From NCBI GenBank assembly GCA_040880405.1, contig JBBDIM010000093.1:1-29227 (forward strand): a stretch of DNA of 29,227 bases, in the 5' to 3' direction. This DNA comes from JBBDIM01 sp040880405. GTDB lineage: Bacteria; Planctomycetota; Planctomycetia; Pirellulales; Pirellulaceae. This document shows positions 1-8,225 of the stretch, in pieces (position 1 is the first letter of the stretch; the number at the start of each line of letters is the position of its first letter). Below the pieces are notes generated by a model. The model ran no database searches and had not been told where the DNA came from. It saw only the letters and a program-made list of their open reading frames with translations. Made by a program: the position numbers and the translations under genes.

Positions 1-175
1 TGGCCTGCAGCGATCGCTGGAGATTTTGATAATTGGACTCCTCCCCTTTTTCGCGGCCCATTAAAACTTCGCTGCTCGGAAGCATCGTGTGGCCGGGTGA
101 TTAACCTTTTGCCAGAATGGAGTTCCGCTGGATCGCCACTCGCGAGGTTTCCACGCTAGTTGAGTATAGAGCCCC

Positions 176-203
176 AAAGCACTGGCAAGATGCCAGTGGC
201 ACA
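176..203 (-). repeat. Short palindromic repeat downstream of the kinase gene
   Basis: An 8-bp perfect stem is visible: CACTGGCA at 180-187, loop AGA, TGCCAGTG at 191-198. It lies about 65 bases past the stop of the kinase gene, in the 262-base flank where no gene is seen. Read on the minus strand it gives a stem-loop after the coding region but has no T-run, so it is not a standard intrinsic terminator. Other hairpins in the window sit in similar places, which suggests a dispersed REP-like sequence. Copy number cannot be judged from one copy here. Confidence 0.55.
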
Positions 204-262
204 CGTAGGAGTCTCCATTTTCCCGCACCTCCCCGCCGCCAATACCGCGATGATCGCCAGCC

Positions 263-3232
263 TCAGGGAATCTGAGGCAAGAGCGTCGACGCCGGAGGGC
301 TTCGGTTTTCGACCCGGGGCAAGGCTTCCAGGTCGGCACCTGCGTTCCGCTGGCTGGGGTGGTAGGCGGGGTTTTTGAAGCTGTCGTCTAGCAGGGTAAA
401 GTCCGCGGGGAGCCGATCGGAGTGCGGTTTGTCCGGATCGATTGGCGTGAGCCACACTTCCTCGCTGACATCGGAGAATTTTTCGTCCCACTGCTTCGCC
501 CAGCGCGGAAAATCCATCCGGACGGAGGTCCCCAGTTGATCTTGTTGTTCGACCCGCCACAACAGGTGCATCGGCTCGGCGAGCTGGTAGCAGTTGCGAT
601 CGCCAGTGAAACGAATCATGCCCATCATCGCGTCGATCGACTCGGAGCTGCTGATCTGGGTGAGCATCGCCTGGGGAGGTTGCCAGGCCAAGATCGACTC
701 GTTCAACGAAATTCGGAGGGAGACCAAGCCGCTCCCCGCCAAGTAGGCCAGGCCGCCCCCGGTATCGATCGTCGAGCGTGTGATCTCCAGTGTCGCGCCG
801 GTGCCGCTGGCCTCGGGATGCTGACCCCGCATCTCCAGCAGATGCCCCGCCACGGAAATGAGCGACGACTGGCATTGGACGCGAAACGGACCATCGCCGC
901 CGGCCCTGAGCAGTCCCGCCTCGCCGCGGATGACACAATTTTCCAGGGAAATGCCGCTGCTGCGAGGCACCGTGGTGGTGGACGTAGAGCTCGTGCCGCT
1001 GGGCCGGGGAGGAAGGCGAACGATCGCCACCCTCTCCGCGTTAACCGTCCCGAGCATCCCCAGCGGTTGGCGAACCGTCACCACGCTGTTTTTCAGGATC
1101 AAGCGTTCGGCCCGGTCCAGGGAGATCAACGTCCAGTCGGTTCGCGTATCGCGGGGAATATCCATCCAAAGGTCGACCCCCTCGAAGGTGACGCTCCCGC
1201 CGGAGATCAACATCATTGTTCGCTCGACCGGGTCGTTTTCTTGCGGGGCGAAGGCGACCGTGGGGTTAAAACCTCGCCCCGCTTTGATTGTCAGGGGGCC
1301 GCTACCGGCAAGCAGCAGCGGGGCTTCGTTGCGGGGACCATCGTAGCGGGGGCCGTCGTAATGCAGTTCGATCGTATCAATCGAGTCGTCGGCCGAGGCC
1401 CGGCTGATCGCTTCGTAAAGGGATGCGGACTGCTTCGGTACGACAATCACATTCGCCGTCGAGATCGTGGCCGCGGTACCCTTGCCAATTCCGACCCCGT
1501 TACCGGTGGACCCGCTATCCGGGGAAGTGGGCGGCGGGCGACTGGGCGCGGAGCGGGGCGGATCACCGTTTGTGGCAGCCTCTCCGCCGGCAGTCCCGTT
1601 TGCGGAGGTCCCCTCGCGGGGCGCGTCGGTGAGGGAAGGCACGATGGGGGGTAGTTCCAGGCTTTCCATCGGTCGAGGCAACGGAGCGGGCAATGGGCCT
1701 TCCACTGCGGGCACCACGCGGCCGTTCTCCGTGGGAGATTGAGGATCCATCGCGGGAGTGGTCGTGCGGTTTGTCTCAGGGCGTTCTGTGGAACGGGGGT
1801 TAGGATCCTGGATCGGCACAACTCCGCTATTGGCGGGTGGTCGGGCAGCGTTGGAGAGGTCCGCCTCGGCGTCGACATCGGCGAGACGCTGGGCCTCCAC
1901 CGAATAGAGTGGTTCGGAAAAGAAGCTATCGTCCCGAGCAGACCAAATCATATCGAGCACAAACACGACGATCAACAGCGTGATGACCGGCACGGCCCAG
2001 GGCAGATGCCGCTCAATCGGCGCGGTCCGCGTCTCGCTAGGAGCGACCCAGACCGTGCCTGAAATCCGAGGGACGGTGAGCCCCAGTTCCTCGATCACCA
2101 AGAGGGTCGCGCCGATGAGTTCCGAAGGTTGCTGGTACCGCTGGGCCGGGCTCTTGGCCATCAATCGTTTGACGACCACCACCACCTCGTCCGGGATCTC
2201 GGGTCGGAATTCGCGGGGATCAGGGGGTTCCTCTCCACTGTGGCTGAGCAGCTTTTGCAGGACGGTCCCCTCAGGAAACGGGGGACGCCCGGTCAGCATG
2301 AAAAACAGGGTGCAGCCGAGCGAGTACAGGTCGCTCCGAACATCCGCCAAACGTGGATCGCGGGCCTGTTCCGGCGAGATGTAGTCAAACGTGCCGAGAG
2401 TCATCCCGCTGGCGGTCAGGTCGCTGTTTTCGGAGTTGACCTGATGCAATCGGGCCAGCCCCATATCAACCAGCTTGGCCCGCATCTCCGAGTCGGTCAG
2501 GATGTTCGAGGGCTTGATGTCTCGATGGACCACTTCCCGCTGCGAGGCATGTTCCAGGGCCTCGGCGACTTGGATTAAGATCGAGAGAGATTGCTCTAGG
2601 CTGAGGGGCCCCTCCGAATCGACCAGATCGCGGATGTTCGTCCCGTTGATGAATTCGAAGACGATGTAGTTCCAGCCCTTGTCTTCGCCAACGAAATAGA
2701 CCCGCGCAATGTTGGGGTGATCCAACCGGGCCGCGCTTTGGGCCTCGTTCTTGAAACGACGGACGGTATCTCCCTTGGCATTGTGTTCCTGGGAGAGGAC
2801 CTTGACCGCCACCTGCCGATCGAGCATCGTATCGTGGCCGCGGAAGACCGCCCCCATGCCCCCGGCCCCGACGAACGCGTCGAGTTGGAAGTGCCCCAGC
2901 GTCTCTCCCACCAGGTTGCTGCCGAGGACCGATTGTTGCCGCGCGAGGCTCCGCTGATCGGCATCGGAGAGGTCTTGCTTGTTGCTGATGACGGTGGGGG
3001 GTTCGTCTACCAGCGGAGATTGTTTGGCAAAGTTGCCGAGGGTGGTGGCGGTGACATCGTCCCGCCGATTGACTGCGCGTGGTTCGTCCGCCAGTGAGTC
3101 TTCTTGCTGTTGCGGGGTGGTTTGCGGGTCGACTTGGGGCTCCTCCAGCCGTTGGATTTCACCGGAAGAATCGCCGGATCGCTGCGGGGGCGACTTGGTC
3201 GGCTGCTCGGTGTTTTGGGAGGAGGAATCCAT
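263..3232 (-). CDS. Membrane-anchored Ser/Thr protein kinase (PknB-type) with C-terminal beta-helix-like region
   Basis: The 989-residue product is an eukaryotic-like Ser/Thr kinase. Residues 1-110 are polar and low in complexity. The catalytic domain covers about 115-385: glycine loop GAGGMGAV at 121-128, ATP-binding Lys144 (VAVKV), alpha-C Glu163, catalytic HRD at 236-238, DMG at 256-258 in place of DFG, and the activation segment ending in SPE at 286-288. One membrane helix follows at about 410-431, so the kinase is cytoplasmic and the C-terminus is outside. Residues 440-600 are a Pro/Thr/Ser-rich linker. Residues 600-850 contain repeated short beta-rich segments (VTFEGVDL, LILKNSVVTV, ISLENCVI, LEITRSTI) like a right-handed parallel beta-helix, probably a sensor or binding surface. 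Start is the ATG at 3230-3232. Ligand and substrates are unknown. The kinase call is firm; the beta-helix is inferred from the repeat pattern. Confidence 0.95.
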   Translation of the reverse strand: MDSSSQNTEQPTKSPPQRSGDSSGEIQRLEEPQVDPQTTPQQQEDSLADEPRAVNRRDDVTATTLGNFAKQSPLVDEPPTVISNKQDLSDADQRSLARQQSVLGSNLVGETLGHFQLDAFVGAGGMGAVFRGHDTMLDRQVAVKVLSQEHNAKGDTVRRFKNEAQSAARLDHPNIARVYFVGEDKGWNYIVFEFINGTNIRDLVDSEGPLSLEQSLSILIQVAEALEHASQREVVHRDIKPSNILTDSEMRAKLVDMGLARLHQVNSENSDLTASGMTLGTFDYISPEQARDPRLADVRSDLYSLGCTLFFMLTGRPPFPEGTVLQKLLSHSGEEPPDPREFRPEIPDEVVVVVKRLMAKSPAQRYQQPSELIGATLLVIEELGLTVPRISGTVWVAPSETRTAPIERHLPWAVPVITLLIVVFVLDMIWSARDDSFFSEPLYSVEAQRLADVDAEADLSNAARPPANSGVVPIQDPNPRSTERPETNRTTTPAMDPQSPTENGRVVPAVEGPLPAPLPRPMESLELPPIVPSLTDAPREGTSANGTAGGEAATNGDPPRSAPSRPPPTSPDSGSTGNGVGIGKGTAATISTANVIVVPKQSASLYEAISRASADDSIDTIELHYDGPRYDGPRNEAPLLLAGSGPLTIKAGRGFNPTVAFAPQENDPVERTMMLISGGSVTFEGVDLWMDIPRDTRTDWTLISLDRAERLILKNSVVTVRQPLGMLGTVNAERVAIVRLPPRPSGTSSTSTTTVPRSSGISLENCVIRGEAGLLRAGGDGPFRVQCQSSLISVAGHLLEMRGQHPEASGTGATLEITRSTIDTGGGLAYLAGSGLVSLRISLNESILAWQPPQAMLTQISSSESIDAMMGMIRFTGDRNCYQLAEPMHLLWRVEQQDQLGTSVRMDFPRWAKQWDEKFSDVSEEVWLTPIDPDKPHSDRLPADFTLLDDSFKNPAYHPSQRNAGADLEALPRVENRSPPASTLLPQIP

Positions 3233-3944
3233 ACTGCCGACCGATATGCCTATCCGGATAACGTGGCCGAAAATGAAAAGCGAGCTGCCGTGAAAAGTGA
3301 GGGGACGCCTAACCAGTCGCCCCAGGCCACGGGAAAAGTTTTTTGGTTCTGATCCAGGCGGGAGCCGCCCCCGTTTATGGTTGCATCAATTACCTAGGCT
3401 ACTAAGCCATTCGGCCGCGGAGGGGTCGATTATTCCACCTAACCCTCCTTAAGCCGATGGTGCCTCCATTTTACTTGGGTGGTTGGACCGGACCAACCCG
3501 CCCAGCATCGGTTTCCCGAGACCGACGGTCTTTGGGCAGGGGGCGAACCTAACTTAACCGTTACCTTCGGAAAATCGGGCACCACCGCTGATTCCGGCCA
3601 GGAAGACACCTGGGGGACCATCCAGCGGGAGTTTACCGGTGCCACGCGCTGGATTGGTCGTCGGGTGCCATGCCCACGCCCTCCAACGTGGGCATGATTT
3701 GGCTGGTTGATTTTCTACCAGCAACTCGATTATCTACGACCGAAACGGCTAACCGGCAACATCGCCTGATGGAACCGGAGAGGGTGTCCAGACCTCTTGG
3801 AAAAGGCACGATCCTTTCGCACTTCTCATGCCCACGTTGGAGGGCGTGGGCATGGCACCCAGGTTCTTGGGAGGCGCGTCGCTGCCTCTAAGTTAACCCA
3901 GGCCGACGGGGACGTCGGCGGTCCCAGGGATGGGCGATCCCGGT
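3233..3944. other. Non-coding spacer between kinase and rsgA
   Basis: This 712-base spacer separates two minus-strand genes. Its only clear structure is the inverted-repeat element at 3663-3860. The open frames here carry no recognisable domain and run through the repeat. The kinase promoter should lie in 3233-3660, but I see no convincing -35/-10 pair. Confidence 0.6.
3663..3860 (-). mobile_element. MITE-like element with hairpin terminal inverted repeats, copy 1
   Basis: Left arm 3663-3697 and right arm 3826-3860 are perfect 35-base inverted copies of each other, with 128 bases between. Each arm also folds on itself: CATGCCCACG pairs with CGTGGGCATG around an 8-base loop. Reverse-complemented, the interior resembles copy 2 (11573-11804): GAAGTGCGA directly inside one arm and a pyrimidine-rich TTTTCC block a little further in. 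The copies are therefore homologous elements, not unrelated hairpins. No transposase gene and no obvious target-site duplication is seen. It follows the rsgA 3' end. Confidence 0.8.
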
Positions 3945-5084
3945 TCACGCAAAATCCCCGGCGTGGATTTGGCAGTAGCTTTCGTACCGCCGGGCATCCA
4001 GCAAACCGTCCGCGACGCCATGCTTGACGGCGCATCCCTCTTCGTGGGTGTGGGTGCAGTTGGGGAATCGGCAGTGGTTCACAAAAGGGCGGATGTCCCG
4101 AAATAACCCGGAGACCTCCTCCGGGATTACGTCCCAGAGCTGGAATTGGCGGATGCCGGGGGTATCGACCAAGTGACCGCCGCTGGCCAGCGGGATCAAA
4201 CTGGCGGTGGTGGTGGTGTGGCGTCCCTTTTGCGACTCGGCGCTGACGGTCGCCACGCGGAGATTCAGCCCTGGTTCGATCGCGTTGAGGATGGTCGACT
4301 TACCGACGCCGCTCTGGCCGGAGAAGACCGTATCACGTCCTTTCAGCCGGGCCTTGAGCCGCTCGATCCCCAGGCCGGTGGTGGCGGAGACCAACAGCAC
4401 TTCGTATCCGAGCGAGCCGTAAACCCCGACCAGCGGCTGCAAGTCGGCCGGATCGACCAGGTCGACTTTGTTGACGCAGATGATCGGTTCGATCCCTGCC
4501 TGTTCGGCCGTGACTAAGTAGCGGTCGATGAGATTCGGTTTGATGCCGGGTTCGGCGGCGCTGGTGACAATCAACAGGCGGTCGACGTTAGCGACAATGA
4601 TATGTTGCCGCGAGCGGCTCGTTCGGCTCAATACGCCGCGCCGCGGTTGGACGCTCTCGATGATTCCCTCTTGATGATCGGCCGGGCGAATCCAGACGTA
4701 ATCACCCGCCGCCACGACATGCCGGACATCGGTGGAAAGGGATTTTAAGAGCCGACGGGTGGCGCATTGGTAGATGGCCCCACCCTCGACCTGGACATCG
4801 CTGTTGAGACCTCGGACCCGCAACACCCGGCCTGGGAGGCAGACCGACTCGTCGACTTCGATTTGGATCGCCCCTTGGTCGTCGGCGTCGATCCCGACAC
4901 CATGTACGGTCCGTTTGCGAGTCAGGTCCCCCTTGCCGGAGACCCTTTCGCCACCGACCGACTTGTCGTGGTCGAGCTCATCCCGAGAGTACTGCCGGGT
5001 GATGTCTCCCTCGCGGACCTTGCGGCTAAGATTCTTGCGAAACTCGGTGCGAAACTTTTTGCCGGAATTCGATTTCTTGGCCAT
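3945..5084 (-). CDS. rsgA: Ribosome small-subunit-dependent GTPase A
   Basis: The 379-residue protein is the circularly permuted GTPase that acts late in 30S ribosomal subunit maturation. G motifs come in permuted order: NKVD (G4) at 205-208, GQSGVGKS (G1, P-loop) at 256-263, KGRHTTT (G2) at 286-292 and DTPG (G3) at 307-310. An OB-fold-like region precedes the GTPase core at about 75-150. The C-terminal zinc site is Cys338, Cys343, His345 and Cys351. The first 60 residues are a basic, lysine/arginine-rich extension, longer than in the enterobacterial protein and perhaps RNA-binding. The start is the ATG at 5082-5084; no good Shine-Dalgarno site is present. A dispersed repeat begins 17 bases upstream of the start, so the 5' untranslated region may contain it. 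Confidence 0.97.
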   Translation of the reverse strand: MAKKSNSGKKFRTEFRKNLSRKVREGDITRQYSRDELDHDKSVGGERVSGKGDLTRKRTVHGVGIDADDQGAIQIEVDESVCLPGRVLRVRGLNSDVQVEGGAIYQCATRRLLKSLSTDVRHVVAAGDYVWIRPADHQEGIIESVQPRRGVLSRTSRSRQHIIVANVDRLLIVTSAAEPGIKPNLIDRYLVTAEQAGIEPIICVNKVDLVDPADLQPLVGVYGSLGYEVLLVSATTGLGIERLKARLKGRDTVFSGQSGVGKSTILNAIEPGLNLRVATVSAESQKGRHTTTTASLIPLASGGHLVDTPGIRQFQLWDVIPEEVSGLFRDIRPFVNHCRFPNCTHTHEEGCAVKHGVADGLLDARRYESYCQIHAGDFA

Positions 5085-5101
5085 GGCTTCGCGTGGGTGA
5101 A

Positions 5102-5340
5102 GGGGATGAGTTCAATTATAAAGTGAGCGGCGGTACGCCCCCGAGTCCGCGGTCCCCATAATTGAACTTATCCCCGTTCAAACGTCCCATTTTTACCACC
5201 AGAATTTTCTCGCCAAACAACCTGGCGATTGTGAGGTATCGATTGGTTCAAATGCAGCGTGGGTACGGGGATAAGTTCAATTACCGGTACCGCGGCAAAA
5301 ACTTCTTTGCCTCCGACTCTTTGTAATTGAACTCATCCCC
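5102..5340. repeat. Two inverted copies of a GGGGATRAGTTCAATTA palindromic repeat
   Basis: Four related arms lie in the ftsH-rsgA spacer: A 5102-5119 (+), B 5158-5175 (-), C 5267-5283 (+), D 5324-5340 (-). A-B and C-D each form a hairpin with a loop of about 38-40 bases. The outer arms A and D carry GATGAG and the inner arms B and C carry GATAAG. The unit A-to-B therefore recurs as D-to-C in inverted orientation around a central spacer of about 90 bases. The loops also share a GCGGT motif near the inner arm. This resembles paired REP/BIME-type repeats. The spacer (5085-5421, 337 bases) holds no gene. Confidence 0.75.
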
Positions 5341-5421
5341 TTAGCGGGATCGCACCAAAAATGGCATTTTGATACGTAACGGCGCGACGATTATTCGGGA
5401 AATAACTATTTCCGATGTTCT

Positions 5422-7446
5422 TTACGAGGCGCTCGAATCGGCGGCCGATTCCGACTTCGCCTGCTCCTTCTCAAGGAGCAGGGCCTTTTCGGCTTCGTCC
5501 CGTTTGGTTTGGACCGATGGCCCGATCAGTTCGGCGACCTCTTTGTCGGAAAGTTCTTCCCGCTCGCAGAGGGCCTCGGTGATGGCGTCCAGTTTGTCGC
5601 GGTTGGTGGACAAAATTTCGATCGCGCGGTCAGAAGCCTCGTGCAAAATCCGCGCGACCTCTTCGTCGATCATCTGCATCGTGTGCTCGCTGAACTGGCG
5701 CGTCTCGTGCATTTCGCGGCCCAGGAACGGATCCTCTTCGGTCATTTTGTAGTTGACCGGCCCCAGTTTCTCGCTCATGCCCCACTGGGTGACCATGCGG
5801 CGGGTCATCTTGGTGGCGCGTTCCAAGTCGTTCTCGGCTCCGGCGCTGAGCTGTTTGTACGCGATCCGCTCGGCGGCTCGGCCACCCAGGATGAAGGCCA
5901 ACTGATCGTACAGCTCGCTCTCACTGATGTTCATCCGGTCCTCTTCCGGCAAGGTTTGGGTCACGCCCAAGGCCCGGCCGCGAGGGATGACGGTCACCTT
6001 GTGCAGCCGATCGACGCCTGGCAACAGCCAAGCCAGCAAGGCGTGTCCCGCTTCGTGGTAGGCGGTCTTTTCCTTCTCACGAGCGACCAGGGCCTCTTCC
6101 CGCCGGGCACCCATGATGATTTTGTCTCGGGCATGTTCGAAGTCGGACATCTCGACGACGTTTTTGTCCTGTCGTGTGGCCCACAGGGCGGCCTCGTTGA
6201 TCAGGTTGCGGATATCGGCCCCGGTCAATCCGACGGCCCCCGCCGCCAAGCGTTCCAGCGAGACGTTGTCGCTCAAGGGAACGTGCCGAGCGTGGACCTT
6301 GAAAATCTCTACGCGGCCCTTGAGGCTTGGCCTGTCGACCGTGATATGCCGATCGAACCGGCCTGGCCGCAAGAGGGCCGGGTCAAGCACATCAGGGCGG
6401 TTGGTCGCCGCGAGGACGATGACCGTCTCTCCTTGGACGAAGCCGTCCATCTCGCTCAATATTTGATTGAGGGTCTGTTCTCGTTCGTCATGGCCGCCAC
6501 CCAACCCCGCACCCCGTTGGCGGCCGACGGCGTCGATCTCGTCGATGAAGACGATCGAGGGGGAGTTGTCCTTGGCGGTCTTGAACAGGTCGCGGACGCG
6601 GCTCGCCCCGACACCCACGAACATCTGGATGAACTCAGAACCGTTGATCGCGTAAAACGGAACCCCCGCCTCACCGGCAATCGCTCTGGCGAGCAAGGTT
6701 TTTCCCGTACCGGGAGGGCCGACCAACAGGGCACCCTTGGGAATTTGGCCGCCCAGTCGCTCGAATTTCTCCGGGGTCTTGAGGAAGTCGACAATCTCTT
6801 GCAGATCACTTTTAACCCCATCCAGCCCGGCAACGTCCTCAAACGTGACCGCCTTGCGGGAAGCCTCATACTTTTTGGCGGGGCTTTTGCTGAAACCGGA
6901 AAGGAAACCACCACCCATCATCTGATCGCGACTGCGGCGGAAGCTGTTCCAAATCAGCAGAAAGATTACCAGCGGCAGCAGGATGATAATGAAGTAGAGG
7001 ACCGACTGGAACATCCGCGTCGAGACATCCAGGTTGTAGCTGACATCATGCGCCTCAAGCAGGCCGACCAACGATTCAAACGCCGGGCTATTGTGCGGCG
7101 GAATCACCGTGGAGAACTCTTTGTGCGACATGACCGGGCTGCCATCCTTGTCGGTTTTCTCGACAAATTTGCCGTCCTTCACCTCGCGCAACGCGATTTT
7201 CTCGCGAAATTCCCCATCGGCGGTCGATTCGCCCAGTTTCACGCGGAGGACATTCCCCGCGACAACCTGCTCTCGGAACCGAGACATCTCGATTGTGGTC
7301 CGAGGTGAAGGGACCGAATTGAACAGCGTCAGCATCACAACCGCGATAATGATCACCAGCGTGATCATCATGAAGTTCGGACGCATCCCACCCCCACCGG
7401 GGGTGTTTTCCTTTTGTTTATCCTCGGGCCGCGGAGTTTCCGCCAT
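5422..7446 (-). CDS. ftsH: ATP-dependent zinc metalloprotease FtsH
   Basis: The 674-residue protein is the membrane-bound AAA+ protease that degrades misfolded membrane proteins and selected cytosolic regulators as a hexamer. Membrane helices are at about 25-43 and 147-166, flanking a roughly 100-residue periplasmic domain. The AAA module has Walker A GPPGTGKT at 243-250, Walker B IVFIDE at 298-303 and the second region of homology around 349-365 (NRPDVLDPALLRPGRFD). The metalloprotease motif HEAGH is at 464-468, with the third zinc ligand Asp540 in AGAENDLERAT. The C-terminal tail is acidic and Ala/Ser/Glu-rich. Start is ATG at 7444-7446, chosen because the first membrane helix follows directly. 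A weak 6-bp hairpin (GGAAAT/ATTTCC, about 5398-5413) lies just past the stop. It stands alone rather than beside tilS or hpt. Confidence 0.98.
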   Translation of the reverse strand: MAETPRPEDKQKENTPGGGGMRPNFMMITLVIIIAVVMLTLFNSVPSPRTTIEMSRFREQVVAGNVLRVKLGESTADGEFREKIALREVKDGKFVEKTDKDGSPVMSHKEFSTVIPPHNSPAFESLVGLLEAHDVSYNLDVSTRMFQSVLYFIIILLPLVIFLLIWNSFRRSRDQMMGGGFLSGFSKSPAKKYEASRKAVTFEDVAGLDGVKSDLQEIVDFLKTPEKFERLGGQIPKGALLVGPPGTGKTLLARAIAGEAGVPFYAINGSEFIQMFVGVGASRVRDLFKTAKDNSPSIVFIDEIDAVGRQRGAGLGGGHDEREQTLNQILSEMDGFVQGETVIVLAATNRPDVLDPALLRPGRFDRHITVDRPSLKGRVEIFKVHARHVPLSDNVSLERLAAGAVGLTGADIRNLINEAALWATRQDKNVVEMSDFEHARDKIIMGARREEALVAREKEKTAYHEAGHALLAWLLPGVDRLHKVTVIPRGRALGVTQTLPEEDRMNISESELYDQLAFILGGRAAERIAYKQLSAGAENDLERATKMTRRMVTQWGMSEKLGPVNYKMTEEDPFLGREMHETRQFSEHTMQMIDEEVARILHEASDRAIEILSTNRDKLDAITEALCEREELSDKEVAELIGPSVQTKRDEAEKALLLEKEQAKSESAADSSAS

Positions 7447-7757
7447 GCAGCTTATTCCCTGGTTGAACGTCGTGACTGCGTTATCCCACGGACTGGGAAT
7501 TCCCAGCCTGGTTCACTATCTTACATCATGACCCCGGGGTCGCGGCAGGCGACACACGGCGCAAGCGCGGGTTGCCCGCTCCCTGGGACCGCTGGCGTCC
7601 CGCCGGCATTCCTGGGAGACGCCACGCATAGGCGCGGGTCGCCCCAGGACGCGGGGTGACAGTGTAGTCTTATGTTCCGTATTCTTACGTCTCAAGGTAA
7701 CCCGTGCCACCCTATGCCCCTTAACTGTGCCCGTTAACCTCCTTGGTTTATGTGAAG
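7447..7757. promoter_or_regulatory. Divergent spacer between ftsH and a NUDIX gene, with a GC-rich repeat
   Basis: This 311-base divergent region must hold promoters for both flanking genes, though I cannot place them confidently. At 7583-7620 there is a GC-rich block with overlapping inverted segments (GGGAC...GTCCC at 7586-7602, and CCTGGG on both sides). It resembles a dispersed genomic repeat more than an operator. No open frame here has protein-like content. Confidence 0.45.
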
Positions 7758-8225
7758 ATGAGCAGGCCGCCGCAAACTCCACCACCCCGCAAACGTGCGG
7801 TCGTTGCGGTGGTCGCCAGCGCGAATCAATTATTGGTGATTCGCCGCTCGCGGTTTGTCGTAGCCCCGGGACAGATCTGCTTTCCCGGCGGGAAAATCGA
7901 ACCTGGCGAGAGCACCCCGGACGCCTTGGTCCGCGAGATCGAGGAGGAACTGGGGACCGTGTGCATTCCGGAGCGAGAAATTTGGCTCAGCCGCACCCCG
8001 TGGGGCACGCAAGTGCATTGGTGGGCTGCCACGCTGCCTCGGCCGTGGGAGATTACTCCCAATGCGGCGGAAGTCGCCGAGTGCTTTTGGATCGACCCCG
8101 CGAAACTGCAGCGGCTGCCTGACTTGCTGGTCAGTAATGGCGGGTTCCTGGATGCCTGGTACCGCGCGGAATTCGAGGTTCCGCCGCTTATTCGGACCGT
8201 GCTGGTGGATGAAACCGCCGGTTGA
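7758..8225 (+). CDS. NUDIX hydrolase
   Basis: The 155-residue protein has a full NUDIX box at about 45-67: GKIEPGE, seven residues, REIEEELGT. This matches GX5EX7REUXEEXGU with the metal-binding glutamates (Glu60, Glu63, Glu64). Such enzymes hydrolyse nucleoside diphosphates linked to another moiety; the substrate cannot be told from sequence. FPGGKIEPGE preceded by PGQ is typical of MutT-like housekeeping members. The ATG at 7758 is preferred over an in-frame TTG at 7743, because the extra five residues add nothing to the fold. The gene is divergent from ftsH. Its last 38 bases overlap the 3' end of the convergent gene 8188-9327. Confidence 0.9.
   Translation: MSRPPQTPPPRKRAVVAVVASANQLLVIRRSRFVVAPGQICFPGGKIEPGESTPDALVREIEEELGTVCIPEREIWLSRTPWGTQVHWWAATLPRPWEITPNAAEVAECFWIDPAKLQRLPDLLVSNGGFLDAWYRAEFEVPPLIRTVLVDETAG

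Noticed and set aside
422..1654. A 410-codon plus-strand open frame
   Set aside because: It is antisense to the kinase C-terminal region, with Arg/Gly/Ala-rich shadow composition and no motif.
5509..7308. A long plus-strand open frame of about 600 codons
   Set aside because: It lies wholly antisense to ftsH, whose motifs are all intact. It has no domain and reflects the GC-rich third positions of the real gene.
7583..7620. Operator between ftsH and the NUDIX gene
   Set aside because: The inverted segments are short and GC-rich, look like a dispersed repeat and do not align with any promoter element.
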